Below, one piece after another: positions 24,853 to 34,066 of a stretch of 64,000 bases of DNA. Within the stretch, counting starts at the first letter, position 1, and every line of letters starts with the position of its first letter. The notes under the pieces were generated by a model, which worked only from the letters and a program-made list of their open reading frames with translations, was not told where the DNA came from and made no database searches. Source of the stretch: an uncultured Odoribacter sp. (GTDB lineage: Bacteria > Bacteroidota > Bacteroidia > Bacteroidales > Marinifilaceae); assembly GCA_910578105.1 (NCBI GenBank), contig CAJTPD010000008.1:62001-126000 (forward strand), in the 5' to 3' direction. The position numbers and the translations under genes are program-made.

Positions 24853-26088
24853 TTGAATCTGGAATTATTCATAGCAAGACGGATGCTTCGGGGAAAGGAA
24901 GCGGGTTCGGTGTCGGTGCCTATAGTCAGGATAGCAGTGGCAGGCATTGCTTTGGGGATTTGTGTGATGTTGCTTTCTTTGTTTGTTATTATGGGGTTTA
25001 AGCAGCAGATTACAACAAAATTGTCCGGGTTTATGGCACATTTGAATATTACAGCTTACGGAAATAATATTGCTTATGCAGACCAGAGTATCCGGGTATC
25101 TGATAGCTTGTTGGCTGAAATGAGGAAGGTGAAAGAGATAAGCCAGGTGTATGTTTATGTGGATAAACCTGCCATACTAAAGAGTAAAAGTGAGATTCAC
25201 GGGATAGTGCTGAAAGGGGTGGATTCTTTGTATGATGGTACTTTTTTCCGGAATCATATCCGGGAGGGCGGTTATCCTGATTTTACGACTGTTTCTCCTG
25301 CCAATGAAATTTTGGTTTCGGCGTCTGTGGCTAAGTTGCTTGGAGTGAAGACCGGAGATAAACTGAATGCCCATTTTGTGCAGGATCCACCCCGGGTGAG
25401 GGTTTTTACTGTAAAAGGAATTTATGATACAGGATTTAAAGAGTATGATGATTTGATTGTGCTCTGTGACCTGCGGCAGTTGCAGAGGTTGAATGGTTGG
25501 AAAGCAGGGCAGGTGTCGGGTATCGGAGTGGAACTGGAGCATTTGGAAGCTATTTCTGAGGCAGCGGAGGCTGTGAATGAAGTATTGCCATTGGATGAAC
25601 ATAGCGATTTTTATAAAGTCACCAACTTATATGAGGTAGCTCCTCAGATTTTTGACTGGCTGAATATGTTGAATACAAATGTTGTAATAATCCTGACTTT
25701 AATTATTATTGTGGCCGGTTTTAATATGGTGTCCGGTTTGTTGATTTTCATTTTGGATAAAACGGCTATGATAGGTATTCTGAAAGCTTTGGGATACAGA
25801 AATGTTTCTTTAAAAAAATTGTTTCTTTATATTGCTTCCGGGATGATAGTCCGGGGTATGGTGGCTGGAAATTTACTGGCTTTTCTGTTGGGAGGTTTGC
25901 AATATGTGTTCCATTTTATAAAACTTGAGCCTGCTACTTATTATATGGATACTGTTCCGGTTTATTTTAACGTAAGTTATATTGTGTTGCTGAATGCCGG
26001 TGTATTGTTGATTTCAGTGTTGATGTTGATTGTCCCGACAATGCTGATTTCGCGGATCAGGCCAATTAAAGCAATCAGATTTGAATGA
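24853..26088 (+). CDS. FtsX-like ABC transporter permease (LolC/E-type)
   Basis: A 411-residue permease from a TTG at 24853, which gives '(M)NLELFIARRMLRGKEAG', the start seen in related Bacteroidota proteins; an upstream ATG at 24760 would add 31 residues. A first membrane helix ('IVRIAVAGIALGICVMLLSLFVI') is followed by a 220-residue MacB-like periplasmic domain and three C-terminal helices. 'AMIGILKALGYRNVSLKKLFLY' is the FtsX-domain loop. By family it would move lipoproteins from the inner membrane (LolCE role) or form another envelope transporter; no ATPase gene is adjacent. The 250 nt upstream of the start hold only possible promoter elements for the divergent aminotransferase. Confidence 0.85.
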   Translation: MNLELFIARRMLRGKEAGSVSVPIVRIAVAGIALGICVMLLSLFVIMGFKQQITTKLSGFMAHLNITAYGNNIAYADQSIRVSDSLLAEMRKVKEISQVYVYVDKPAILKSKSEIHGIVLKGVDSLYDGTFFRNHIREGGYPDFTTVSPANEILVSASVAKLLGVKTGDKLNAHFVQDPPRVRVFTVKGIYDTGFKEYDDLIVLCDLRQLQRLNGWKAGQVSGIGVELEHLEAISEAAEAVNEVLPLDEHSDFYKVTNLYEVAPQIFDWLNMLNTNVVIILTLIIIVAGFNMVSGLLIFILDKTAMIGILKALGYRNVSLKKLFLYIASGMIVRGMVAGNLLAFLLGGLQYVFHFIKLEPATYYMDTVPVYFNVSYIVLLNAGVLLISVLMLIVPTMLISRIRPIKAIRFE

Positions 26089-26870
26089 TGGAAGGAAAGC
26101 CGGATAAATACATGAACTACATGGGCATAAAGAAGTATTTGGAAATTTGGGTTATTCCGCATCGCCGGGGGATTATGGGGACGGTGATATTTCATCTGTT
26201 GTTGGCTATTTTATTACTGGGGATGGGAATTTCAAGAATGACTGTACATTCGGAAATGGAGATTGTCATGGATGTTCCCGAACCGGAACAAATTGAAAAA
26301 CAGCAGCAGGAAAAACAGAGGAAAGAAGAAATCCGGCAAAAGAGTTCGACAGAGGAAGTGGAGCGCATGTTGCGCTCAATTGCTGTGAATGAAAATATGA
26401 AAACGCAAACAAACCGTCAGGCGGATAATGTAGAGCAATATATAGACGAAATCATGCAAGAGTTGCAGGAAAGTGGCAGTGAAGGGCGTTATAAGGTTCG
26501 GCGGGATAAAAATTTCCGACAGGATAGTTTATTGAATGCCCGTGACCGCCGGGAGCAGGAATTGGATTCTCTGAAATCTACTTTTTATGCAGGAGAAAGC
26601 AGCGTCAGTTATAATTTAAAAGACCGTTATGCCCGTTTTTTGCCTATACCTGTGTTTAAATGTGAATTCGGAGGGAAAGTGGTAGTGGAAATTGTGGTGA
26701 ACCAAAAAGGGATTGTCCAGAAAGCTTCAGTACTAAAAGAACAGTCTGCAGCAGATGATTGTCTCTGGAGCGTGGCTGTGGATGCTGCCGAACGTTCCCG
26801 GTTTAATGAAAAACCGGCAGCTTCAGCCCAGCAAAAAGGAACCATCACTTATCATTTTGTCAAGCAATAA
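26085..26870 (+). CDS. TonB-like protein with C-terminal TonB domain
   Basis: A 261-residue protein whose ATG overlaps the permease stop (ATGATGG/TGA), so the two are coupled. One N-terminal membrane helix ('GTVIFHLLLAILLLGMGI') is followed by a charged Glu/Lys/Gln-rich linker and a C-terminal domain 'VVVEIVVNQKGIVQKASVLK' to 'KGTITYHFV' that fits TonB. Unlike classic TonB it lacks a Pro-rich spacer. It may energise a TonB-dependent receptor, or act in the same envelope process as the permease. Confidence 0.75.
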   Translation: MMEGKPDKYMNYMGIKKYLEIWVIPHRRGIMGTVIFHLLLAILLLGMGISRMTVHSEMEIVMDVPEPEQIEKQQQEKQRKEEIRQKSSTEEVERMLRSIAVNENMKTQTNRQADNVEQYIDEIMQELQESGSEGRYKVRRDKNFRQDSLLNARDRREQELDSLKSTFYAGESSVSYNLKDRYARFLPIPVFKCEFGGKVVVEIVVNQKGIVQKASVLKEQSAADDCLWSVAVDAAERSRFNEKPAASAQQKGTITYHFVKQ

Positions 26871-26882
26871 AATCTCTGATAT

Positions 26883-26932
26883 TACTTTTTGTCTTTTGCC
26901 TTTTATTTTTTATCTTTTTTGCATTATCTTTG
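26883..26932 (+). promoter_or_regulatory. T-tract promoter with TATCTTTG box (GH16-like gene)
   Basis: A pyrimidine-rich tract is followed by TATCTTTG at 26925-26932, an exact -7 match, 37 nt before the ATG at 26970. No -33 TTG at the usual distance; three other promoters in this window share the arrangement. Confidence 0.5.
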
Positions 26933-26969
26933 TCCTAAATGTGGGAATTTGTATTCTAAAGAGCAGTGT

Positions 26970-28385
26970 ATGGGATTATTTTCGTTTTTATTTTCAAAAA
27001 ATAAGAAACTTCGTACAACCTATGAGGCAGAGACTTTTCGTACTGTGTTCCGTGAAGACGAGGAGTTGTTTCTGAGAGTGCAGAAAAGTGAGGAACTGAG
27101 GAATTTTCAGGTATTGAATGAGCGGGTAAATAGTCCTCAGTTTAAACAGCACCGGAAGGAAATTGAGCAGCTTTCGTATAAAAATAGTGAGTATTATAAA
27201 GCTGAGAAGCAGTACAAGGCTTTGTTGAAAATGAAAAAATTACGGTCTTATATGCTGATTCATGCTTCGCAGGAATTGAAAGGATATGAGCATTTTGTTC
27301 AGACACCCGAATATCAGGAATATCTGAAGCTGAAAGTGATTGTCCAATCGGTGGGATTTGATAAAAAATTGCATGCAAGTGAGTATGTGGCGTATAAGGA
27401 GATGATAACCCGTCCGAAGATAAGGGCTGCTATTAAATTTGAGAAACTCAGGCGTTATAAGGAGTATTCGGAAGTGAAAAAGACTGATTTGCCGTCAGAA
27501 TTTGAAAAACTGGCTGTTTTTGTCCAGTCGGATGATTTTAAAGCGAACCGAAAATTTCTGTTGGATAAAAACCGGTATAAAACGACCGAAGATTATCGTA
27601 TGCTGGAAGAATATGAGAGGCTGAAAAAAAGTGCGGATATTGTGAAATACTGTGCTTTATTGAATGATTCTTATTTTAACAGTATGCGTAAATGGCAGCT
27701 TGTTTTTGAAGATGATTTTGAACAAGGCCGTCTGGACGCAACCAAGTGGATTACCCGTTATTATCCCGGAGAACGTTTTTTGAACGACACTTATGGAGTG
27801 GGCAACGATGTACAGCTATTTACTCCTGATAATGTTTCGCTTCAAGGGAGTGCAGCTGTTCTCAGTTTTCGCAAGGAATCTATTATCGGGAAATATTGGG
27901 ACCAGAAATTAGGTATCCGGGAAAAAGAGTATGAGTATACTTCGGGTATGATTAGTACGGCAGCTGTTTTCCGGCAGCGGTACGGGCGGTTTGAAGCCAA
28001 AATAAAATTGAATCATTCTCCGGTGACTTCTTGTTTTTGGATGTTGGGAAATACGGATATGCCTCACATAGAAATTATGAAATGTCAGGCAGACGGGGTG
28101 TATATGGGAAGAGTGTATCGTCATAAAACGGTGCCCAAATCTGATATCCAACTGCTGAAAGAAGTAACTTTAGGAGATGAGTATTATATTTTTACGTTTG
28201 AGTGGACCGAAGAAAAAATGGTGTGGATGGTGAATGATATGGTGGTGAAAGAAGTACGTGAAAATATCCCTGACGAACCGCTGTATATTGTTCTTTCCCT
28301 GGGTGCACAGGAAGTCCCTGCGGATAAACTTCTCCCTGTCCGGATGGAGATTGACTGGGTGAGAGGGTATCGGTTGAAACGGTGA
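26970..28385 (+). CDS. GH16-fold protein with helical repeats; catalytic residues replaced
   Basis: A 471-residue protein without a signal peptide. ATG 26970 ('MGLFSFLFSKNKKL') is chosen since it follows the TATCTTTG promoter and removes an odd hydrophobic extension. Residues 20-240 are helical, with repeated phrases such as 'VQTPEYQEYLKLK' and 'FVQSDDFKANRKFLLDK'. Residues 245-471 form a GH16/concanavalin-like domain: 'WQLVFEDDFEQGRLDATKW', 'YTSGMISTAAVFRQRYGRFEAKIKL', 'CFWMLGN', 'VLSLGAQ'. The GH16 catalytic motif ExDxxE reads 'HIEIMK' (about residues 366-371), so both catalytic glutamates are lost. A binding or structural role is more likely than hydrolysis. Confidence 0.8.
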   Translation: MGLFSFLFSKNKKLRTTYEAETFRTVFREDEELFLRVQKSEELRNFQVLNERVNSPQFKQHRKEIEQLSYKNSEYYKAEKQYKALLKMKKLRSYMLIHASQELKGYEHFVQTPEYQEYLKLKVIVQSVGFDKKLHASEYVAYKEMITRPKIRAAIKFEKLRRYKEYSEVKKTDLPSEFEKLAVFVQSDDFKANRKFLLDKNRYKTTEDYRMLEEYERLKKSADIVKYCALLNDSYFNSMRKWQLVFEDDFEQGRLDATKWITRYYPGERFLNDTYGVGNDVQLFTPDNVSLQGSAAVLSFRKESIIGKYWDQKLGIREKEYEYTSGMISTAAVFRQRYGRFEAKIKLNHSPVTSCFWMLGNTDMPHIEIMKCQADGVYMGRVYRHKTVPKSDIQLLKEVTLGDEYYIFTFEWTEEKMVWMVNDMVVKEVRENIPDEPLYIVLSLGAQEVPADKLLPVRMEIDWVRGYRLKR

Positions 28386-28403
28386 TAAATTTATTTTTAA
28401 TCT

Positions 28404-29120
28404 ATGGGAATTTTATCCTGGAACCGGATGAAAAGCGGGGGACGGGAGATATTATCCGGGTTGGCCGACCTGATTTATCCCCGGGTGTGTGAGGTTTGTG
28501 GAAAAAGTTTGGTTCACAGTGAAGAGTATTTGTGTACAGCTTGTCTGACTGATTTCCCTTTTGCTGACCAAGAGTTTATTGCCGGAGAAAATATTCTGCA
28601 ACAATTTGAACGGTCTTACCGGCCGGAACAGTTGTTTGTACTTTTCTATTATGATAAATTCAGTAATTATAAAAACCTGGTTTATCTGGTTAAGTATCAT
28701 TCTTACCGGAAATTAGGGGTTTGGCTGGGGCGAATGTTAGGAGAGAAAATGAAATCCGGTTGCCGGGCAGATTGTATTGTTCCGGTCCCTTTGCATAAAA
28801 AAAGGGAAAAACAGCGCGGATTTAATCAGGCTTTGGAGATTGCCCGGGGTATCAATGAAGTTTTGCATATAGAGCTGATGGAACATGCTGTGGAACGGGT
28901 AAAGAATACTGTGTCTCAGACTGGTAAAAATGCTGCAGAACGATTGAAGAATGTAGAAGATATATTTGTATTACCCTACCCCGAACAAGTACAGGGAAGG
29001 CATGTTTTGTTAGTAGATGATGTGATTACAACAGGGGCTACGATAGGTTCCTGTCTGCGGGTGATTGCGTCTGCCGGAGATGTACGATTTACTCTTGGAT
29101 GTCTTGCCAGAACTATTTAA
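28404..29120 (+). CDS. ComF family phosphoribosyltransferase-like protein
   Basis: A 238-residue ComF protein. The N-terminal zinc-finger part has 'CEVCGKSLVHSEEYLCTACL' (two CxxC pairs) and the C-terminal half has the PRPP-binding motif 'HVLLVDDVITTGATIGSCL'. 'KREKQRGFNQALEIARGI' is also conserved. ComF proteins take part in DNA uptake or recombination-linked functions in competent bacteria; in Bacteroidota the role is not settled. It starts 19 nt after the GH16-like gene. Confidence 0.92.
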   Translation: MGILSWNRMKSGGREILSGLADLIYPRVCEVCGKSLVHSEEYLCTACLTDFPFADQEFIAGENILQQFERSYRPEQLFVLFYYDKFSNYKNLVYLVKYHSYRKLGVWLGRMLGEKMKSGCRADCIVPVPLHKKREKQRGFNQALEIARGINEVLHIELMEHAVERVKNTVSQTGKNAAERLKNVEDIFVLPYPEQVQGRHVLLVDDVITTGATIGSCLRVIASAGDVRFTLGCLARTI

Positions 29121-29168
29121 CTTTTTTACTTTTTACCTTTTACCTTTTATTTGAATAACTTATCTTTG
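29121..29168 (+). promoter_or_regulatory. T-tract promoter with TATCTTTG box (Big_5 lipoprotein gene)
   Basis: A pyrimidine tract (repeated TTTTAC units) is followed by TATCTTTG at 29161-29168, 36 nt before the ATG at 29204. The -33 element is missing, as at 26883 and 51102. Confidence 0.5.
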
Positions 29169-29203
29169 TAAATTCAGTAAAATAGGTTAAAATACAGAGA
29201 GTA

Positions 29204-31054
29204 ATGAGCAGGAATAATCAGAATAATTTCCTTTGGAGCTGGTGGGGACCAATGTTGGTGGCTTTATTAGTGTATGCCTGTGCAAACCGGGGGTATCCTG
29301 AGGGAGGACCTAAAGATACGACACCACCTGAGGTGGTGGGTGAAGTTCCGGCTTCTTTCACCAAAAATTTCAATAAAAAAAAGGTTGATATTTATTTTAA
29401 TGAGTTTGTTCAGTTAAAGGAAATCAACGAAAAATTTATTTTTTCTCCTCCTTTGAAAAAGAATCCTCGGGTTAGTCTGAGAGGAAAATACATACAGGTA
29501 AGTATCGGGGATACATTGAAGCCTAATACTACTTATACGATGGATTTTGCTGATGCTATTGTAGATAATAATGAGGGTAATCCCCTGGGTTTTTATCGGT
29601 ATGTTTTTTCGACAGGGAATGAAATTGATTCTCTTGAAATAAGCGGGCAGGTGGTGAATGCAGAGTCTTATGAACCTATGTTGAATGTATTGGTGGCTTT
29701 ATATGAAAATCATGCGGATTCGGTTCCTTTGCTGCATTTACCCGATTATATAGCCCGTACAGATAGTTCCGGTAATTTCAGGTTTACGAATCTGAAAGAT
29801 GCTGTTTACCGGGTAGCTGCCATAGAAGACAATAATAAAGATAAGAAGTATACTCCTGAATCAGAAATGTTTGCCTTTTTGGATTCAACGGTACATCCGA
29901 TAGTTATGCCAATGGTAAAAATTGATACTTTCCGTTTGATAGAGCAGATTTCCGGAGGGGATACCATCTATAGGGATAGTGTTGTTACCAGGGAGTATAT
30001 GGGTTACGGACCAAGTAATTTATATCTCCGGATTTTTCAGGAGAAATTGACTCAGTTGTATCTGGTGGACGATGAGCGTAAAGAAAGAGAGCGTCTGGAT
30101 TTTATTTTCAGTATTCCGGGACAGAACAATTTGCAGGTCCGGTTGTGGGACACCCTGGCTACGGAGCCGTTGCCGGAAAACTGGTATTTCACGGAACATA
30201 GTGCGGGGAATGATACTATTTCTCTGTGGATAAAAGATTCAACGGTTTATAAGAAAGATACCTTGAATGTGATTTTAACCTATTTGCGTTCGGATAGTAC
30301 CGGACAGCATTCATTGTATACGGATACAACCCGTTATACTTTTAAAGAAAAGAAAAAGACAGAACTCAGGGGGAAAAAGAAAGAAGAAGAACCTGAGATT
30401 GAATTTTTGGAAATTTTGTCAAATGTGTCTGGTGATATGGATTTAGGCAGCCGTATGTACCTGGAATTTAAAAGGCCGGTAGACAAAGGGGGGCTGAAAG
30501 GAATGCGTCTTTGGGAAAAAGTGGATACGCTTTATCAGCCTGTAGAGTTTGAATTGCAGGAAGACAGTCTGAGAGTAAGAAGAGTGTATGTGGATGCAGT
30601 TTGGAAACCTGGTGCGGAGTATAAGCTGGAAATCGATTCTACAGCTATTTATGATATTTATGGCCGGTTTAATGATAAACTGGAAAAGAAATTTAAGGTT
30701 AAAACGGAGGAACAATACGGAAAGATTACCTTGACTTTGAAAGGTGTGACCGGCAATACGATTGTCCAGATTTATAAATCGGAAGGAAGTAAATCAGAAA
30801 ATGGAAAACGGAAATATAATGTTTTTCGTAAGAAAGTTATTGATAGTGACGGAGAGGTTGTTTTTGATTTGTTGCCTGAAGGTAAATATAAATTCAGAGC
30901 GATTTTAGATGCCAATAATAATGGCATTTGGGATACCGGTTTATATTTGAAGAAACAACAGCCGGAGGAAATATTTTATTTGCCGGTAGAGATTTCTGTT
31001 AAACAGAATTTTGATTATGAACAGGAATTTAACTTAAGTAATCCGGTGGAATAA
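29204..31054 (+). CDS. Big_5/Ig-like domain lipoprotein
   Basis: A 616-residue lipoprotein with lipobox 'LVYAC' followed by 'ANRGYPEGGPKDTTPPEV', the common opening of the Bacteroidota Big_5 (SbsA Ig-like) family. Residues 40-140 form the Ig-like domain ('VDIYFNEFVQLKEINEKF', 'TTYTMDFADAIVDNNEGN'). A carboxypeptidase-regulatory-like beta domain follows ('ISGQVVNAESYEPMLNVLVAL') and the C-terminal part is beta-rich. Probably an outer-membrane lipoprotein of unknown function. It heads an operon with DUF3108 and DUF4837 genes at 20-22 nt spacing. Confidence 0.86.
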   Translation: MSRNNQNNFLWSWWGPMLVALLVYACANRGYPEGGPKDTTPPEVVGEVPASFTKNFNKKKVDIYFNEFVQLKEINEKFIFSPPLKKNPRVSLRGKYIQVSIGDTLKPNTTYTMDFADAIVDNNEGNPLGFYRYVFSTGNEIDSLEISGQVVNAESYEPMLNVLVALYENHADSVPLLHLPDYIARTDSSGNFRFTNLKDAVYRVAAIEDNNKDKKYTPESEMFAFLDSTVHPIVMPMVKIDTFRLIEQISGGDTIYRDSVVTREYMGYGPSNLYLRIFQEKLTQLYLVDDERKERERLDFIFSIPGQNNLQVRLWDTLATEPLPENWYFTEHSAGNDTISLWIKDSTVYKKDTLNVILTYLRSDSTGQHSLYTDTTRYTFKEKKKTELRGKKKEEEPEIEFLEILSNVSGDMDLGSRMYLEFKRPVDKGGLKGMRLWEKVDTLYQPVEFELQEDSLRVRRVYVDAVWKPGAEYKLEIDSTAIYDIYGRFNDKLEKKFKVKTEEQYGKITLTLKGVTGNTIVQIYKSEGSKSENGKRKYNVFRKKVIDSDGEVVFDLLPEGKYKFRAILDANNNGIWDTGLYLKKQQPEEIFYLPVEISVKQNFDYEQEFNLSNPVE

Positions 31055-31076
31055 GAAAAAGGGAAAACGAAAGATT

Positions 31077-31847
31077 ATGAGGAAAGTTTGGTTATTGTGT
31101 TTCATATTGGGCTGGAGTTTGTCGCTCTTTTCCCAATCTAAATACCTGCCGGTTGAAAAATTGGTGTACAAAGGATATTATAACTGGGGTTTCATCTGGT
31201 TGCAGGCGGGTTGGGTGGAGTTTTCCCTGTCAGAATCGGATAAATATCCCGATGCGGAAAAGTTGGTGGCAGTGGGGGGGAGTCTGCCTTCCTGGGATTG
31301 GTTTTTTACCATCCGGGATACTTTAGTATCGCATTATGATGTCAAGACTTATTTGCCTTATGAATTTTCCCGGAAAGCCCACGAAGGAAATTATCACAAA
31401 ACTTTTGACTATAAGTTTAATTATCAGGATTCCGTAGTAATTGGCGATGTGCACCGGGTCGGGAAATACAAACGCCGGGATACTGTGCGTTTGCAGCCTG
31501 GCACATACGATATGCTTTCAGTGGCGTGGATGACCCGTGATTTGGATTTTGATAAATATGAGAAAGATGATTTGATACCTATCCGTATACTTATAGATAG
31601 TAAGATTTATGATTTGTATGTTCGTTATTTGGGACGTAACAGAACTAAGATTGCCGGACGAAAACGGGATTGTTATGTATTTTCGCCTTTGTTGGTAGAA
31701 GGTGATGTTTTTCGGGGAGGGGAAAATATGAAAGTTTGGGTAAGTACGGACGGGTATCGTTTGCCTTTGATGGTTGAGGCCAAAATATTAGTGGGGTCTG
31801 TGAAAGCCATACTGGATCCGGGGGCGAGTAAATTGGCGGAACCTTAA
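31077..31847 (+). CDS. DUF3108 domain protein
   Basis: A 256-residue exported protein with signal peptide ending 'SLFSQS'. 'EKLVYKGYYNWGFIWLQAGWVEFSL' and 'VWVSTDGYRLPLMVEAKILVGSV' match DUF3108, a periplasmic LolA/LolB-like beta-barrel half fold family with unknown role. It is 22 nt after the Big_5 lipoprotein gene and 19 nt before DUF4837. Confidence 0.88.
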   Translation: MRKVWLLCFILGWSLSLFSQSKYLPVEKLVYKGYYNWGFIWLQAGWVEFSLSESDKYPDAEKLVAVGGSLPSWDWFFTIRDTLVSHYDVKTYLPYEFSRKAHEGNYHKTFDYKFNYQDSVVIGDVHRVGKYKRRDTVRLQPGTYDMLSVAWMTRDLDFDKYEKDDLIPIRILIDSKIYDLYVRYLGRNRTKIAGRKRDCYVFSPLLVEGDVFRGGENMKVWVSTDGYRLPLMVEAKILVGSVKAILDPGASKLAEP

Positions 31848-31866
31848 TGTAAATTTAATATAAGAT

Positions 31867-32892
31867 ATGATGAAAAGATTATTGACTCTTGTGTCTTCAA
31901 TACTATTGGGAGTATTGCTTTTTTCTGCTTGTAAGGACATGGGTGGTGGTAAATTGCAGTCGGTTTCCGGAACGACAAACGAATTGTTGGTCGTGATGCC
32001 TAAGAACCTGTGGGACGGTGCAATGGGAGATACTGTCCGTCAGTTTTTCGGACAGGAAATGACCGGTTTACCTCAAAAGGAACCGATTTTTGATATGATT
32101 AATCTTCCTTTTTCGAATTTTGAAAAAAATGCCAGGGCGCACCGGAGTATATTGATTGTTTCTATTAAAAATGATGCAGACAGTGCTTCATTGAGTTATT
32201 ATGACAGTCCCTGGGCGCGTAGTCAAAAGATATTTAAAATCACAGCTCCGGATGCTGAGGCTTTTTACCGGATTTTTGATGCCAATAAAATAAAGATGAT
32301 GGGAGTTTACCTGAAAGCTGAGCGCGACAGGCTGATTGATGTTTATAAAAAAACGGCGGATTCCAAAATCTTTCAAAAATTTAAGGATGAGTATGATATG
32401 CTGATTTATTTTCCCGGGGGTTATGTGGTTAATAAGGATACGAACAATTTTGTATGGATTTCTTCGGAAACCCGTCGTAACAGCCGAGGAGTTATCTTTT
32501 TTGAGGAGCCTTATGTCAGTCAGAGCCAGTTTGATTATCATGTGATTTTAGACCGGGTGAATGAAGAATTGAAAGAATATATTCCGGGGCCTCTTGACAG
32601 TACCTGGATGGCTTTGGATATGAATATTCCGATGACGGCGGCTCAATATGAATATGATGGAAAGCATTATGCCATGTTGATTAAGGGATTGTGGACGGTG
32701 GAGAATGATTTTATGGCGGGACCGTTTGTCTTAAATGTTGTGTTGGACCAGAAGAGCAACCGGGTGATTTATATGATGGGGTATGTATATGCTCCGGACG
32801 AGGAAAAGCGTAACAAGTTGCGTCAGGTGGAAAGTATAATTTTCTCTATGAAACTGGATTATCAGGAAAATGAAAAGATTGATAATCAGTGA
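31867..32892 (+). CDS. DUF4837 family lipoprotein
   Basis: A 341-residue lipoprotein, lipobox 'LLFSAC', followed by 'SGTTNELLVVMPKNLWDGAMG', characteristic of DUF4837. Conserved blocks include 'FFEEPYVSQSQFD' and 'AQYEYDGKHYAMLIKGLW'. Function unknown in the family. Same operon as the two genes before it; NamZ-like gene follows at 18 nt. Confidence 0.88.
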   Translation: MMKRLLTLVSSILLGVLLFSACKDMGGGKLQSVSGTTNELLVVMPKNLWDGAMGDTVRQFFGQEMTGLPQKEPIFDMINLPFSNFEKNARAHRSILIVSIKNDADSASLSYYDSPWARSQKIFKITAPDAEAFYRIFDANKIKMMGVYLKAERDRLIDVYKKTADSKIFQKFKDEYDMLIYFPGGYVVNKDTNNFVWISSETRRNSRGVIFFEEPYVSQSQFDYHVILDRVNEELKEYIPGPLDSTWMALDMNIPMTAAQYEYDGKHYAMLIKGLWTVENDFMAGPFVLNVVLDQKSNRVIYMMGYVYAPDEEKRNKLRQVESIIFSMKLDYQENEKIDNQ

Positions 32893-32910
32893 TACAATGC
32901 TATAAGGTGT

Positions 32911-34062
32911 GTGATGAATAAAGTGTTTTTTTTGATTTTTTGGATGGGAATTTCCGTTGTTGTCCGGGCGGTTCAGCCTGGTATAGCGGAAATTTTTGCC
33001 TACAAATCCTTGTGGGAGGGGAAGAGAGTGGCTTTGGTAGCCAATCAGACTTCTGTCATTAACGGACAGCATAGTGTGGATTTTTTACGGGAACAGGGGG
33101 TAAATATTGTCCGTATTTTTTGTCCGGAACACGGTTTCCGGGGGAATGCCGATGCCGGAGAATTGGTTGGCAATGAGAAAGATGAAGCCACCGGATTGAC
33201 AATTGTTTCATTGTACGGGGAAAAAAAGAAGCCTTCTCCTGAGGTGCTCCGGGATATTGAGCTTGTGATTTTTGATATGCAGGATGTTGGGGTACGTTTC
33301 TATACTTATCTTTCTACTTTGCATTATGTGATGGAAGCCTGTGCAGAAAATCATATTCCGGTATGTGTGGCTGACCGTCCCAATCCGAATGCTTTCTATG
33401 TGGACGGTCCTGTGCTTGAAATGCGTTATAAGTCTTTTGTTGGAATGCATCCGGTACCAGTGGTGTATGGAATGACAATCGGTGAGTATGCCGGTATGAT
33501 TAACGGTGAAGGATGGTTGCAGGGCGGTGTGAAATGTCAATTGACTGTTATTCCTTGCCGGAATTGGAGCCGGGAGATGACGTATGATTTGCCGGTGAAG
33601 CCTTCGCCTAATTTGCCGGACCGGGTATCGGTGATGTTGTATCCTTCGGTGTGCTTGTTTGAAGGCACTGTAATCAGTGAGGGGCGCGGAACTTATACTC
33701 CTTTCCAGATGTTCGGGCATCCGGAACTGAAGAATATGGATTATGTGTTTATTCCCCGCAGTATACCCAGCATGAGTAAATCTCCCAAATGTTTGGGGCA
33801 GAAATGTTATGGAATGAATTTAACCGGCAAATATGAGGAAGTGAAAACGGGCAGGAAGCTCCGGTTGGATTGGTTGTTGCTTGCTTACCGGAATTATACC
33901 GGGAAAGTTTCCTTTTTTACTCCTTTTTTTGAAAAGCTTGCCGGGAATGGGCAATTGCGGAGAGATATAAAAGCCGGAAAGACAGAGGAAGAAATCAGAG
34001 CTTCCTGGCAGTCCGGATTGGAACGGTTTGAACAAATCAGAAAGAAATATTTGATTTATTGA
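32911..34062 (+). CDS. NamZ-type exo-beta-N-acetylmuramidase (DUF1343)
   Basis: A 383-residue exported protein. 'KRVALVANQTSVINGQHSVD', 'IFCPEHGFRGNADAGE', 'IVSLYGEKKKPSPEVLRDIELVIFDMQDVGVRFYTYL' (positions about 100-136) and 'VADRPNPNAFYVDGPVLE' are the DUF1343/NamZ signature with conserved Glu/His/Asp residues. NamZ removes the terminal N-acetylmuramic acid from the non-reducing end of peptidoglycan fragments. A GH3-type fusion protein at 62060-64000 could supply the matching glucosaminidase step. Next gene starts 5 nt later. Confidence 0.9.
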   Translation: MMNKVFFLIFWMGISVVVRAVQPGIAEIFAYKSLWEGKRVALVANQTSVINGQHSVDFLREQGVNIVRIFCPEHGFRGNADAGELVGNEKDEATGLTIVSLYGEKKKPSPEVLRDIELVIFDMQDVGVRFYTYLSTLHYVMEACAENHIPVCVADRPNPNAFYVDGPVLEMRYKSFVGMHPVPVVYGMTIGEYAGMINGEGWLQGGVKCQLTVIPCRNWSREMTYDLPVKPSPNLPDRVSVMLYPSVCLFEGTVISEGRGTYTPFQMFGHPELKNMDYVFIPRSIPSMSKSPKCLGQKCYGMNLTGKYEEVKTGRKLRLDWLLLAYRNYTGKVSFFTPFFEKLAGNGQLRRDIKAGKTEEEIRASWQSGLERFEQIRKKYLIY

Positions 34063-34066
34063 TATT

